64,000 bases of DNA from a virus, in IMG/VR virus record IMGVR_UViG_3300037264_008235, positions 1 through 64,000 of that record; one strand, written 5' to 3'. The notes under the pieces were generated by a model. It did not search any database. It was not told the DNA's origin and worked only from the letters and a program-made list of their open reading frames with translations. Both the position numbers and the translations under genes were made by a program. Positions 1 through 9,024 of the stretch are shown here, in pieces (the first letter of the stretch is position 1; each line of letters begins with the position of its first letter).

Positions 1-3000
1 GGCCGGCGCCGGCTCGGCGCCGGGACGCCGCTCGGGCGCGGCCGGCGGCGGCGCCGCCGCGGCCGGCCGCTCCTCCGGCTTCCCCTCGGCGCGCGGGAGC
101 GCGAAGCCGGCCGCCTTCAGGAGGTCGCGGATCTCCTTGAGGACCTTCGCCTGCTCCTCCGCCTCCCCGCTCCGCCCGCGGAGGACCCCGAGCTCATCGG
201 GCGCGGCGGCGCCGGACTCGGCCGCGCCCAGCACGCGCCGGAGGAGGTCGAACGTCGCCGGCTGGGCGGAGGTCCGCGCCTCGACCCCCTCGACCCGCTT
301 CGCCTCGACCGTCCCGCTCTTGAGCCCCGCGACCAGCCGCTCGACCAGCAGCTCGGACTTGTCCCCCTCCGGCGTCCGGAACTCGCCCTTCGCGACGAGG
401 TCCGTCCGCGGGAGCGTCCCCTCGAGCCGGAGCGTGGCCGCGTTGAGCGTCAGGTCGCGGACGTCGATCCCGGCCTGCTCGATCCGAGCCGTCAGCTCCC
501 GGAACTGCTTCGCCTGCGGCGACTCGAGGAACTGCCCGATCTGACCGAAGATCCCGCCAGGGAGACCCGGAGCGAGCCTGGAGAACCCCCCGACGCTCCC
601 GAACGGAGTGGTCCCGGGGACTCCGACCTGCGGCCCGCGGAACCCGACTGCCTGGTCGGTCCGGAGCCGCTCCAGCGCGCGCTCGAGACGCCGCTCGGAG
701 ACGTTCCCGCGGAGCCCGAGACGCTCCAGCGTCCCCGGCGCGAGGCCCTCCTGCCCCTCCCGGTCCGCGCGCGCGCGGTCGCGCCGTCCGGAGACGAACC
801 CGCCGCCGCCGCGGCCGTCCTCTCCGAAGACGCGGCCGCGCGTGAACTCGAGCGCCCCGCGGAGCGACTGGAACCCGCCGCCGGCGGCGCTCAGGCCGCG
901 CGTCGCCGCGGTCGTCAGCTCCGTGAGCTTGTCCAGGAGCGCCTGCTGCGCCTGCCGCTCCTCCGCCGTCGGCGCGGGCACCCCGCCGGCGCCGGCGCCG
1001 CCCTTATTCCCCTGGGGGAACAGGCGGTCGAGGACCTCCCGGAACGTCTCGCGCGGCGGCGCGGCCGCGGCGCCGAACGGCCGGACGCGCGGCTGGTCCC
1101 CGGGAGTGGTTCCGCCGTCCGCCGCAGCCTTGCCGGGCGCCGCCAGATCGAGCCCCCTGATCGCTGCCTCGATCCGCTTCCGCGCCTCGGCGGCCTCCGC
1201 CTCTCGCCGGTCCGCGTCCGCGAATCCGGCGGCCGTGACGGACCCGCTCTCGTCGACGATCTTCAAGAGCTTGTCGAAGGCGGAACCGACGACGAGGGCC
1301 GCCTTGTCGATCCCGAGGTCCGCCGTCTTGAGCCGCTCGATCCCCTTGATGGTGTCCTGGATGCCGGCGAACTCCTCCAGCGCCTTCAGGAGCCGCGGGC
1401 TGTCGCGCTGCTCCAGGACGTTGAGTGCCTGGGATCGGAGCTGGGTACCGGTCAACCCCTTGGTCTGGACACCCTCGCGGCCGAGCTCTTCCCTGAGCTG
1501 GTTCCCCTTCTTGATCAGGTCGAACCCGAGCGTGAGCTTGGCGATCGGCGCGATGACCTGCGCGAACCCGCGCGCGGATTCCTGGGCCGCGTTCAGTAGC
1601 CCCGTCGTGATACTGACGGCGACCTGACGGACTACCGGGAGGACGTCCCGGATCGCGACGCGGATCCGGTCGAAGGCCCGGATCCCGACCGCCTCGACGG
1701 ACGCGAACGCCTGCTGGGCCGCCGCGCGGAGCGCATCGAACACCAGATCCGGCCGGCCGGCCCGGAGCGCCTTGAAGACGTCCCCGAAGCTGAGCCCGGA
1801 GATCTCCTTGAAGACGGCCGAGGCCTTGTTCCCGAACTCGACCACGACGCCGCGGGCCCGGTCGACGAAGGCGACCACCTCGTCGAACTTCTCCCCGAAC
1901 GACGTCGCGAACTCCTTGGCGTCCTGGACGTACCCGGGCAGATTCTTGATGAAGTCGGCCACGAACGAGTCGATCCGGTCGAAGGTCCGGTCGACCAGAT
2001 CGACGAGCCCGCGCGCGGACGGCTCGACGTTCAGCGTCTCGAGGATCCGAGGGACGGCGCCCTGGATCGTCGCCGCCAGGCGCGTGAAGAGGCGCTCGAT
2101 CGGCGCGATCAGCGGCTCCCCGATCTGCTTGAACGAGCCGGTCACAGCCTTGACGAACGAGCCGAAGGCTTCAGAGAGGTTCCCCTCCCGGAACTCGCGG
2201 AACGCATCCCGGAGGCTCTTGCCCGTCTTCCCGAACCCCTCCTGGACGTCGTCCAGGATGCCGGGGAGGTTCTGGAGCGCCAGCGCGACGCCGATGAGCT
2301 CCTGCCGCTCCCCGAAGATCTCCTTGACGTTGGCCGGCGGGACGGAGGCGAGCTGCTTCAGGATGTCGAGCAGCGGCCGCGCGTTCCCCGCCGCGTCCTT
2401 CAGCTCGAGCCCGAGGGTCCGCGCCGCCTCCGCCTCCGCGCGCGTCGGTGAGAGCAGCGTGCCGATCGCCTGCTGGAGCGCGCGGAACGCGGTGTTCCGG
2501 TCCCCGCCGGCGGCGGAGACGAACACCTGCTGGAGGACCGCGAGCTCCCGGACCGACTGGCCCGCCGCGCGGCCGGAGGCCTCGAGCCGGCGGAACCCGT
2601 TGATCAGCTCGCTCGGCTGGAGGTCGCTGACCCCCTCCAGCGTCCGGAACAGGAAATCCGCGCCGTCCGCGGCGTCCTTGAACTCCTTGGGGAAGGTCCG
2701 GAGCGTACTCGAGAGGAGGCGAGTGCTCGCCCCGACGTCGATCCCGAGGACCTTCGAGAGCTTGACCGCCTCCTCGACGATCTGCCGGAAGATGTCGATC
2801 CCGACCTTCGCCGGCTGGAACCCGCTGTCCGCCGCCTGGCTGACCGCCCGGAACACCTCGTCCGTCGGGACGTTGAACCGGACGCTCACGTCCGCGACCA
2901 GGCCCGTGAGCTGCCGCCGGAGCTGCGGCGTCACGTTGTTCAGGGAGACCAGCGCGCGGCGGAACCCGGACTCGAAGTCCGCGGCGCCCTTGACCGCGAA

Positions 3001-3879
3001 GGCCAGGAACCCGCCGACCGCCGCCGTGGCCCCGAGCGCGAACTTCGTCGCGAACCCGAGCGCCGCGCCGAACGCGCGGGACGCGACGTCCACCAGACCG
3101 AAGAGGGCGCGGGAGATCAGGTTCACCGCGCCGACCGCGATCGACACGACCGCCTCGAAGGCGGCCGCGGCCGCGCGCACGATCCCCTCGAAGACGCCCG
3201 CCGCGATCCGCGTGAGACCCTGGAGGACCTCCGCGACCGCTCCGACGGCCGTCTTCGCGATCTCGGCCAGCGCGGTCAGCCCGCCCCCGACGACGCGCCC
3301 GAGCCCCTGCCCGATCAGGCCGAGCGCCGGGGTGAAGACGCTCCCGATGATCCCGCCCAGGAGCGGCGCGATCGCGGAGAGCAGGCGCGCCGCCAGCGGG
3401 ACGATCCCTCCGACGAGGCGGAGGAGGCCGGAGGCGACGTCCCCGCCCGCCCGGATGACGTTGCCCCCGAGGTTGGCGACCAGCCTCGTCGCGATGGCGA
3501 CCGCGGACGCGGCGCCGTTGACCAGCGCGCCGAACGGGCCGCCGGAGGTGTTCAGCCCCCCGAGGTTCCGCCCGAGGCCCTGGAACGCCTCCTCGAGCCC
3601 GCGCGTTATGTCCCGGACCGCCGGGGCGACCGACTCCCGCGCCGCGAGCGAGAGCGCCCGAAACCCTCCCTGGGCCGCGCGCCCCGCGGCGCCGGCCAGG
3701 TTCGGGAACTCGGGGATCCTCGACTGCGCCTTGAGCGCGTCCTGGGTCGCCCGCTGGATGGCGGCCGCCGTCGACCGGGCCTGGGCCTCGACGCCGCCGA
3801 AGAAGGCGCGGAGCGTCCGCCCAGCCTCCTCCGGCTTGTCGACGAGGACCCGGACCAGGACGTCGAACGGCTCAGCCAT
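1..3879 (-). CDS. tail tape measure protein (C-terminus beyond window)
   Basis: The minus-strand frame is open from an ATG at 3879 to the window edge (1293 codons, no stop). Early residues form long hydrophobic, Gly/Ala-rich helices. They are followed by a TP901-type tape-measure core with sequences such as FESGFRRALVSLNN and NVKEIFGERQELIG, then charged coiled-coil and Pro/Ala-rich stretches. Tape measure proteins span the tail lumen and set tail length. The gene starts 3 nt after the tail-chaperone fusion stop, the canonical order. The C-terminal part is missing because the window ends, not because the gene is broken. Confidence 0.93.
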   Translation of the reverse strand, partial: MAEPFDVLVRVLVDKPEEAGRTLRAFFGGVEAQARSTAAAIQRATQDALKAQSRIPEFPNLAGAAGRAAQGGFRALSLAARESVAPAVRDITRGLEEAFQGLGRNLGGLNTSGGPFGALVNGAASAVAIATRLVANLGGNVIRAGGDVASGLLRLVGGIVPLAARLLSAIAPLLGGIIGSVFTPALGLIGQGLGRVVGGGLTALAEIAKTAVGAVAEVLQGLTRIAAGVFEGIVRAAAAAFEAVVSIAVGAVNLISRALFGLVDVASRAFGAALGFATKFALGATAAVGGFLAFAVKGAADFESGFRRALVSLNNVTPQLRRQLTGLVADVSVRFNVPTDEVFRAVSQAADSGFQPAKVGIDIFRQIVEEAVKLSKVLGIDVGASTRLLSSTLRTFPKEFKDAADGADFLFRTLEGVSDLQPSELINGFRRLEASGRAAGQSVRELAVLQQVFVSAAGGDRNTAFRALQQAIGTLLSPTRAEAEAARTLGLELKDAAGNARPLLDILKQLASVPPANVKEIFGERQELIGVALALQNLPGILDDVQEGFGKTGKSLRDAFREFREGNLSEAFGSFVKAVTGSFKQIGEPLIAPIERLFTRLAATIQGAVPRILETLNVEPSARGLVDLVDRTFDRIDSFVADFIKNLPGYVQDAKEFATSFGEKFDEVVAFVDRARGVVVEFGNKASAVFKEISGLSFGDVFKALRAGRPDLVFDALRAAAQQAFASVEAVGIRAFDRIRVAIRDVLPVVRQVAVSITTGLLNAAQESARGFAQVIAPIAKLTLGFDLIKKGNQLREELGREGVQTKGLTGTQLRSQALNVLEQRDSPRLLKALEEFAGIQDTIKGIERLKTADLGIDKAALVVGSAFDKLLKIVDESGSVTAAGFADADRREAEAAEARKRIEAAIRGLDLAAPGKAAADGGTTPGDQPRVRPFGAAAAPPRETFREVLDRLFPQGNKGGAGAGGVPAPTAEERQAQQALLDKLTELTTAATRGLSAAGGGFQSLRGALEFTRGRVFGEDGRGGGGFVSGRRDRARADREGQEGLAPGTLERLGLRGNVSERRLERALERLRTDQAVGFRGPQVGVPGTTPFGSVGGFSRLAPGLPGGIFGQIGQFLESPQAKQFRELTARIEQAGIDVRDLTLNAATLRLEGTLPRTDLVAKGEFRTPEGDKSELLVERLVAGLKSGTVEAKRVEGVEARTSAQPATFDLLRRVLGAAESGAAAPDELGVLRGRSGEAEEQAKVLKEIRDLLKAAGFALPRAEGKPEERPAAAAPPPAAPERRPGAEPAPA

Positions 3880-3882
3880 CGG

Positions 3883-4586
3883 TCAGTACCCCAGCGCCTC
3901 CGCGATCAGCATAAGCAGCGCCACGATCCGCGTACCCGTGACGTCCGCCCGGTCCCCGTAGGCCGCCTTCGACGCGGCCACGGCCCGCTCGACCGTCTCG
4001 GCGACGTGCCTCCGGTACGCGTCCTGCCAGCGGAGCCAGTCGAGCAGCTCCCGACCCGGCCGGTTCCCGGCCGCCTCGGACGAGATCCCGAGGCGCCGGG
4101 CGAACATGACGAGCAGAAGCCCCGCCGGCGCGCCGGAGGCGATCCCCGCGTCGAGCCAGGACCTCCACTCGTCTTTCCTCAGTTTGGGCGCTGCCCTCCG
4201 GGCGCGTCGCCCAGAGGAAGCACGTCCGCCGATCCGGCGTCGGGAACGACCGGGTCCGGAGCCGGGTTGAGGACCGCCGCGACCGCGCCGGCGAGCTGCT
4301 GAAGGACCTGGAGCGGGAGGACGTCGACGTTCTCTCTCGAGAACTCGATCGCCTTCCCGTTGTGGTCGAGGACCCCGTCCCAGCCGACCAGGAGCCGGTG
4401 CACGAGCTCGAGCCCGGGCCGGACGAGGTCCGCTCCTTCGGTCGACGCCTGGTCACGGAAGTCCAGCAGCTCCGTCGCCGTCCAGGAGCGGAACCGGAAA
4501 ACAGCCTGGTCCTCCGGCTTCGCCCCCTCCGGGAACCTGATCTCGATCGGGGACTCGCGCGTCCCCACGGGGACTCTGAACGCCAT
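3883..4586 (-). CDS. tail assembly chaperone, frameshifted long form (gpGT-like)
   Basis: A -1 slip at 4182-4188 carries ribosomes past the stop at 4179-4181 into a second frame that stays open to a TGA at 3883-3885. The product is about 234 residues: the first 135 from the short form plus 99 new ones. The new part begins KLRKDEWRSWLDAG and contains FARRLGISSEAAGN and the tail LLMLIAEALGY. Reading the second frame as a separate gene from its internal ATG at 4107 would lose its well-formed first part. Production of G and GT by -1 frameshift is conserved in long-tailed phages. Confidence 0.82.
4179..4586 (-). CDS. tail assembly chaperone, short form (gpG-like)
   Basis: 135 residues. The ATG is preceded by a GGAGGCGAG Shine-Dalgarno. 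It lies between the tail tube gene and the tape measure gene, where lambda-like phages place the chaperone that coats the tape measure during tail assembly. The reading frame ends in codons CGC CCA AAC TGA, so the stop directly follows a CCCAAAC slippery heptamer. Sequence similarity to gpG is not obvious by eye; the role comes from position, size and the frameshift site. Confidence 0.8.
   Translation of the reverse strand: MAFRVPVGTRESPIEIRFPEGAKPEDQAVFRFRSWTATELLDFRDQASTEGADLVRPGLELVHRLLVGWDGVLDHNGKAIEFSRENVDVLPLQVLQQLAGAVAAVLNPAPDPVVPDAGSADVLPLGDAPGGQRPN
4182..4188 (-). promoter_or_regulatory. -1 programmed frameshift heptamer CCCAAAC
   Basis: The minus-strand heptamer has the canonical X XXY YYZ form, read in the zero frame as C CCA AAC, with TGA directly after it. 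Slipping back one base pairs both tRNAs with CCC and AAA. The downstream sequence starts CTGAGGAAAGACGAG; no strong pseudoknot was worked out. Confidence 0.8.
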
Positions 4587-4627
4587 CTTTCTCGCCTCCG
4601 AATTAAGGGAAGAAGGTCAGGACCGGG

Positions 4628-6583
4628 TCAAGAGTAGAGAGAGGACTGGGGCACGGCCCAGAGGATCGGCTGCACGCCGGTCGTGGCCTCCGCCTCCCAG
4701 GCGACCTCCTGGCTGGTGATGTCTCCCGGCCCGCCGGCGAAGGGCGCCGTCGTGACCTGGAAGGACGGGACGAAGAGCTCGATCGCGACGCTGTAGATCT
4801 GCGTGGACGCCGCCGTCCACGCGTAGAGCGTCCCGTTACCCGCGCCGCGCCCCTGGATCGTGAGGGCGACCGAGAGCGTGGTGACCGTGATCCCGCTGCC
4901 GTCCGCGGTGACCGCGACCGCGCTCCCGCCAACGGTCAGCGAGAGCTGGAAGTCATTCGCCGTGGCCGCGATCACGTAGTAGGTCGTGTTCGCGGTGAAC
5001 CCGGCCGGGGGCGCCGCGAGGACCACGGCCTGCCCGTTCACCAGCCCGTGAGCCGTCTTCGTGAACAGGTCTCCCACGTCCGTGGCGCTCACGGCCGTCA
5101 GGACGAGCTCGGCCGCGATCGCGGCGACGGTGATGACCTCCGCCTTCGCCGGCGTCCCGGACGCGCGGAGGAGGAGCGTGTCCCCGGCCATCATCCCGCC
5201 CGCCCCGCCGACGGACTGGACCCAGGTCTGGGTCCCGGTCCCGTCGCTGGTGATGTCGATCGCGGCGCCGCCCTTGGTCAGCGCGAGCTTGAACTTGTCG
5301 ACCGTCCGGTCGCGAACGTAGTAGGTCAGACCCGCGATCAGCGGCGCGGGGAGCGTCGTCGTGGTCTGGACGGTGACGGCCTGGTCGTTCTGCAGCCCGT
5401 GGCTGGTCGACGTCAGGAAGTCGTCCGTCGCGAACGCCGTGGTGAACACGCCCGACCCGGCGGTCTGCCGGAGCGGGAGGAACATCGTCGTCGCGCCGGC
5501 GGCGAGGTTGTTCACGGTGCTCAGAAGCCGGCTGGTCCGGTGGAACCCGCAGACGCGGAGCCGGCCAACCGTCTGGTTCCGGATCATCGAGAGGTAGCGG
5601 GTGTTCGTCGGGTTGATCCGGAACGTCCCGCTGACCCGCTGGATCCCCGCGGCGAGACCGGTGACCAGCGACTTCATGCGGCCGGCGTCGGTCGGGCTCC
5701 CGTCGACGTCGACCTCCCGGCCCTGCTGCTGGAGCGCCTGGTCGACCACGATCGTGAACGCGAGCGCGGAGCTCACGAGCGAGTCCGCCGGCGCCGGCGC
5801 CGTGTCGTCCCGCGCCTCGAAATAGGCGGTCAGGAACGTGAACCCCTTCGCGGCCGGGAGGACCGGAGCAGCCGGCGTCGCGGGGTTCGCGACCTCGCTG
5901 TCCTTCTGCGCGCGCCAGTCGACCGCGCAGAGGATGTCCGGGTTCCCGCCCCCCCGCTCCGCGCTGAAGGTTACCCGGCCCGCCTTCGCTCCCACGTTGA
6001 GGAGCGTCGTGTCCGTTCCCATCCCCGAGAAGTGCTTGATCGCGAACGAGTCCGTCTCGGAGTTGGTCCGGCGGAGGATCGCGTCGATCACCGGCGCCGA
6101 GTTGTCCGGGTAGAGGATCACCCGGATCGTCCCCTGTACGTTGTACTCGGTCGCGAGCCGCTCCGGCGCCTCGAGGCTCCCGACCTGGCGAACGACCTCG
6201 GTGAACGACGGCTGAGGGTAGAGCCCGAACCCGTCGTTCTCGACGCAGAGGACGATCGGGTCCGGCGTGACCGTGTTGGGCGGCGTCCCGACCGACGCCA
6301 TCGCGATCGCGGTCCCGCCCTTCGTCGCCGCGACCGTGAACGTGTCCGCGTCCACGACGGAGACGACGTAGTAGCGGGTCCCGCCCGTCAGGGCCGCGGG
6401 GAGCCCGCCGCCGGCGGTGAAGATCACGCCGCGCCCGGCCCGGAGCCCGTGCCCGACGACGACCACGTTCGGGCTGCCGCCGCCCGTGAACGTGACCGAG
6501 ATCGGGTCGAAACCGCGCCCGTCCCCGTAGAGCGACTCCTTCGTCCCGCCCATGGTGGTGAAACGTCCGAAACCGGAAGGCAT
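4628..6583 (-). CDS. major tail tube protein with three inserted modules
   Basis: 651 residues. The ATG follows an AGGAGG ribosome site. The core, about residues 125-350 (EYNVQGTIRVILYPDNSAP, then SGTFRINPTNTRYLSM), resembles siphophage tail tube proteins, and the gene sits directly before the tail chaperones. It is far longer than a usual tail tube protein. Three copies of a module with signature HGL..G..V...LP..L..GT.YYV....FT.A.T.GG lie at about residues 28-100, 384-455 and 500-570. The same module occurs in four other virion genes of this phage. The modules may decorate the tail surface. Confidence 0.75.
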   Translation of the reverse strand: MPSGFGRFTTMGGTKESLYGDGRGFDPISVTFTGGGSPNVVVVGHGLRAGRGVIFTAGGGLPAALTGGTRYYVVSVVDADTFTVAATKGGTAIAMASVGTPPNTVTPDPIVLCVENDGFGLYPQPSFTEVVRQVGSLEAPERLATEYNVQGTIRVILYPDNSAPVIDAILRRTNSETDSFAIKHFSGMGTDTTLLNVGAKAGRVTFSAERGGGNPDILCAVDWRAQKDSEVANPATPAAPVLPAAKGFTFLTAYFEARDDTAPAPADSLVSSALAFTIVVDQALQQQGREVDVDGSPTDAGRMKSLVTGLAAGIQRVSGTFRINPTNTRYLSMIRNQTVGRLRVCGFHRTSRLLSTVNNLAAGATTMFLPLRQTAGSGVFTTAFATDDFLTSTSHGLQNDQAVTVQTTTTLPAPLIAGLTYYVRDRTVDKFKLALTKGGAAIDITSDGTGTQTWVQSVGGAGGMMAGDTLLLRASGTPAKAEVITVAAIAAELVLTAVSATDVGDLFTKTAHGLVNGQAVVLAAPPAGFTANTTYYVIAATANDFQLSLTVGGSAVAVTADGSGITVTTLSVALTIQGRGAGNGTLYAWTAASTQIYSVAIELFVPSFQVTTAPFAGGPGDITSQEVAWEAEATTGVQPILWAVPQSSLYS

Positions 6584-6595
6584 CTCGTCTTCCTC

Positions 6596-7078
6596 CTACG
6601 TGTTCTGCTCGAAAGTGATCTCGAGGAGGAGCTGGAACTCGGGCCAGTCGTCCTCTTTTCCCTGCGTCCCGGTATTCAGTTCCATCGACGGGATCGCCTT
6701 GATGGTGGGCGAGGGCCCAGACTCGAAACTCCGGATCGCCCGCGCGACCGCCTCCGCGTACTGGTGGAGCAGGTCGTCGCTGAAGTCGTCGAGGGAGGGC
6801 GAGATCGAGCCGACGACCAGGATCCGCATCGGGCGCCAGAGCGTCCCGCCCACGATCCCGCCCTCGGCCATCCGGCTCCCCGCGTGCCGGAGCTCGATCC
6901 GGATGTCCGGCGCCGCCTGGTCGTCCTCCGGGGTCGGCTTGTCCGTCGGCCGCCGGATCGAGAGCCCGTCCGGCCAGGCGGTCAGCCCGAACTCGTCCAC
7001 GAACGCCTTGACCGGCCCGGTCGAGGAGAGGATCAGATCGACCAGCTCGTTGATGACGGTCGTCAGCGTACTAGCCAC
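6596..7078 (-). CDS. tail terminator / tail completion protein candidate
   Basis: 160 residues, GTG start overlapping the previous gene by 8 nt. It has the size and features of minor tail proteins placed between head-tail joining genes and the tail tube gene: an N-terminal helix, a central RIELRHAGSRMAEGGIVGGTLWRPMR-type strand-rich part and an acidic C-terminal end (WPEFQLLLEITFEQN). The lambda gpU or SPP1 gp17 role is inferred from position. No specific family was recognised. Confidence 0.55.
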   Translation of the reverse strand: MASTLTTVINELVDLILSSTGPVKAFVDEFGLTAWPDGLSIRRPTDKPTPEDDQAAPDIRIELRHAGSRMAEGGIVGGTLWRPMRILVVGSISPSLDDFSDDLLHQYAEAVARAIRSFESGPSPTIKAIPSMELNTGTQGKEDDWPEFQLLLEITFEQNT

Positions 7079-7568
7079 GACGGAGCTTTCCCTTCGCGTG
7101 GCGCGCGTACGTCTGGGCCAGCTCGCGCTCGAGCCGCGGGCCGTCGAAGACAGGACGCGCCGGCTGGCTCCCGTCCTTCCGCCCCCCGTGGAAGACCAGC
7201 AGCGGGACGTAGCGCGTGGTCAGCCGGATACCGTTCTTCGTGTCCTCGTCGCGCGTGAGCGGCCCGCGCCCGGTCGCGTTCTCCAGCAACTCTCCCGTCC
7301 AGACCCCGATGAGGCTGGTCGTGATGGGCGGGAGCGCGTAGCGCCCGCTCCGGCGCCTCCGCGCGTCGCGCGTGGACTTCGCGAGCGGCGCGTACCCGCC
7401 GCCGCCCTGCGTGACGAATACCTGCCGCCGGATGTGGGTGTTCCTCGTCTTCCGGAGCGCGTCCCGCAACTCCTGCGTCGCGGCGAGCGCGTCGCGGAAC
7501 TTCTCTCCGGCGCGCGCGATCTGGGCGCGGGACGGGAGCTTGACCTCGAGACGGAGCAGGCCCGGCAC
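7071..7568 (-). CDS. HK97 gp10 / Mu virion-morphogenesis-like protein
   Basis: 165 residues from a GTG at 7568 that follows GGAGGTCTGAC. A longer reading from 7607 is possible but has no ribosome site and overlaps the upstream gene. The protein has a basic helix (ARAGEKFRDALAATQELRDALRKTR), a central TQGGGGYAPLAKSTRDARRR segment and a conserved-looking end with RPVFDG. This layout is typical of head-tail joining proteins that act as tail-completion factors. Identification is by architecture and position. Confidence 0.6.
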   Translation of the reverse strand: MPGLLRLEVKLPSRAQIARAGEKFRDALAATQELRDALRKTRNTHIRRQVFVTQGGGGYAPLAKSTRDARRRRSGRYALPPITTSLIGVWTGELLENATGRGPLTRDEDTKNGIRLTTRYVPLLVFHGGRKDGSQPARPVFDGPRLERELAQTYARHAKGKLRRG

Positions 7569-7569
7569 G

Positions 7570-8241
7570 TCAGACCTCCGACGCGCACGTCGGCGCGCCC
7601 GTCCCAAGCTTCATCTGCGCGGACCCGTCGTCCAGGACCAGGAACGGCGCCGCCTCGCACTCCTCGATCCGCGCCTCGCCGGACTCCTCGAACTTCTTGG
7701 CCGCCTCCGCGACGCCCTTCTCCTTCTTCGCCGCGCGCGAGTAGCTGATCTGGAGCACGGCCGCGGACGCGAGCAGCTCAGCCGCGTCCCGGACTGTCGT
7801 CGGCGTCTCCGCCGCGGTCGTCCAGAGCGCGCGCTCGATCACCAGATCGCCCTCCCCTTCCGCCGTGAGGTCGATCGCGCCGCCGTTGGCGGTCGCCGCG
7901 AGCCGGATCGTGTCCTTGTCCACCGGGATCGCGTAGTAGACGGTCCCGGCGACCAGCGGCGCCGGCATGGTCACGTTCGAGCGGAGGCGGACCTTGTCGT
8001 TGAGCGCGAGCCCGTGACCGCGGACGTCCAGCTCGTCCAGGAGCGCGTCGACGTCCAGTTCCGCGTCGATCTCGAAGACGCGGCTGTAGAGCCCCGCGAG
8101 CCGCTGCCGGACGCGGGACTCCGCCTTGGTCTCCTCGACGTCCACCTCGGCCTGCGTGACCCCGTCCTGGACGGTCGCGTGGAACTTCCCCACGCTCTTG
8201 AGGTACCCGGTCGCGGCGACGAGGTCGATGAACTGGCCCAC
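7570..8241 (-). CDS. head-tail adaptor (Mu gp36 / DUF1320-like) carrying one inserted module
   Basis: 223 residues, GTG start after GGGAG. The N-terminal part (FIDLVAATGYLKSV, RVRQRLAGLYSRVFEID) and C-terminal part (TTVRDAAELLASAAVLQISYSR) read like the two halves of a gp36-type connector. Between them, at about residues 70-140, lies one copy of the HGL/YYV module (GHGLALNDKVRLRS, LVAGTVYYAIPVDKDTIRLA). The gene lies in the connector cluster between capsid and tail tube genes. Confidence 0.65.
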   Translation of the reverse strand: MGQFIDLVAATGYLKSVGKFHATVQDGVTQAEVDVEETKAESRVRQRLAGLYSRVFEIDAELDVDALLDELDVRGHGLALNDKVRLRSNVTMPAPLVAGTVYYAIPVDKDTIRLAATANGGAIDLTAEGEGDLVIERALWTTAAETPTTVRDAAELLASAAVLQISYSRAAKKEKGVAEAAKKFEESGEARIEECEAAPFLVLDDGSAQMKLGTGAPTCASEV

Positions 8242-8285
8242 TTACTCCCGCTCCGTCTCCGTCTTCGTTCCGCCCTCACGGGGCG

Positions 8286-8309
8286 TCCCGCCCTGCGGTC
8301 AGGGCGGGA
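8286..8309. terminator. GC-rich hairpin between connector and decoration-protein genes
   Basis: A perfect 10-bp stem, TCCCGCCCTG paired with CAGGGCGGGA around a CGGT loop. It lies in the 181-nt gap between the 162-residue virion gene and the head-tail adaptor. No U-tract follows on the minus strand, so it may be an attenuator, RNA-stability element or weak terminator. Confidence 0.4.
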
Positions 8310-8412
8310 GCCCTTTCGCTCTCCGTTCCTCGCACGTGAGGCGCCGGATCACCCGGTAGCGCCGGAGGAGGTCCTCCCCCGCCAGCTCCGCCCGGAGATC
8401 CGGCGCCGCCAC
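8299..8412 (-). CDS. possible 37-residue small protein
   Basis: The GTG at 8412 lies 10 nt after the previous stop and the frame ends inside the hairpin at 8286-8309. The peptide (RAELAGEDLLRRYRVIRRLT, then CEERRAKGLPP) is plausibly helical. There is no good ribosome binding site and the stop lies in a structured element, so this may be an untranslated gap. Confidence 0.28.
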   Translation of the reverse strand: MAAPDLRAELAGEDLLRRYRVIRRLTCEERRAKGLPP

Positions 8413-8422
8413 GCGCGGCCGC

Positions 8423-8911
8423 CTACTGGGCGACTCCGACGCGGGCGAGCCCGTAGAGCTCGTCCGCCTGCCCGCTCGGGTGCTGGATCAGGTCGGAGAT
8501 GATCCAGGTGCCCGATACGAGGTAGTCCTGGACCGCCGCCACGAACACGATGCGGATGGCCTTGTAGGTCTCCGCGTTGACGTCCGCGAGGTTGATCGAC
8601 CCGATCAGCGCCCCGTTCTCGATCGCGCCCCCCGAATCGGCCAGCCGGGCGACCGGGAACTGGAGGTCGTTCGTGCCGCCTCCGTCCTTGAGCGCCTCCC
8701 AGTTCCCGTCGGACCTCTTCTGGCCCTCCACCTTGCAGGTCGCCGTCGCGGAGGCCCCGACGGCTCCGCCCTGGAGGAGCACCGACGCCTGGCGCCCGAT
8801 GTCCCAGGGCTCGCTGAGCGTCGCTCCGGTCCCGGTACCCGCGGCCGCGACCGTCTGGGTCGCCAGCGCGGTCGCGACCACGACGTGCTGACTGAGGACG
8901 TTGCCCTTCAT
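8423..8911 (-). CDS. capsid-associated virion protein (decoration candidate)
   Basis: 162 residues in the operon directly after the capsid gene, separated from it by a strong hairpin. It is Gly/Ala/Val-rich and strand-rich (VVVATALATQTVAAAGTGTG, ATATCKVEGQKRSDGNWEAL). A small beta-rich gene next to the major capsid gene is often a decoration or stabilisation protein. No sequence family was recognised. Confidence 0.5.
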   Translation of the reverse strand: MKGNVLSQHVVVATALATQTVAAAGTGTGATLSEPWDIGRQASVLLQGGAVGASATATCKVEGQKRSDGNWEALKDGGGTNDLQFPVARLADSGGAIENGALIGSINLADVNAETYKAIRIVFVAAVQDYLVSGTWIISDLIQHPSGQADELYGLARVGVAQ

Positions 8912-8964
8912 CTTCTGAACTCCGTTCGTGCTCTCTCGAGCGGTTTCTTTTCTCTTTCCCGATC

Positions 8965-8994
8965 GCCCGGCCGGGGACCGTTCCCCGGCCGGGC
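8965..8994. terminator. strong hairpin after the major capsid gene
   Basis: A perfect 13-bp inverted repeat, GCCCGGCCGGGGA and its complement, around a CCGT loop. It lies 30 nt past the capsid stop in the minus direction. The sequence beyond it is A-rich rather than U-rich. It may protect the 3' end of an abundant capsid transcript or cause partial termination, lowering expression of the following genes. Confidence 0.5.
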
Positions 8995-9024
8995 CTATGA
9001 CGTTCCGAGCGGCCCGCCAGCCGC

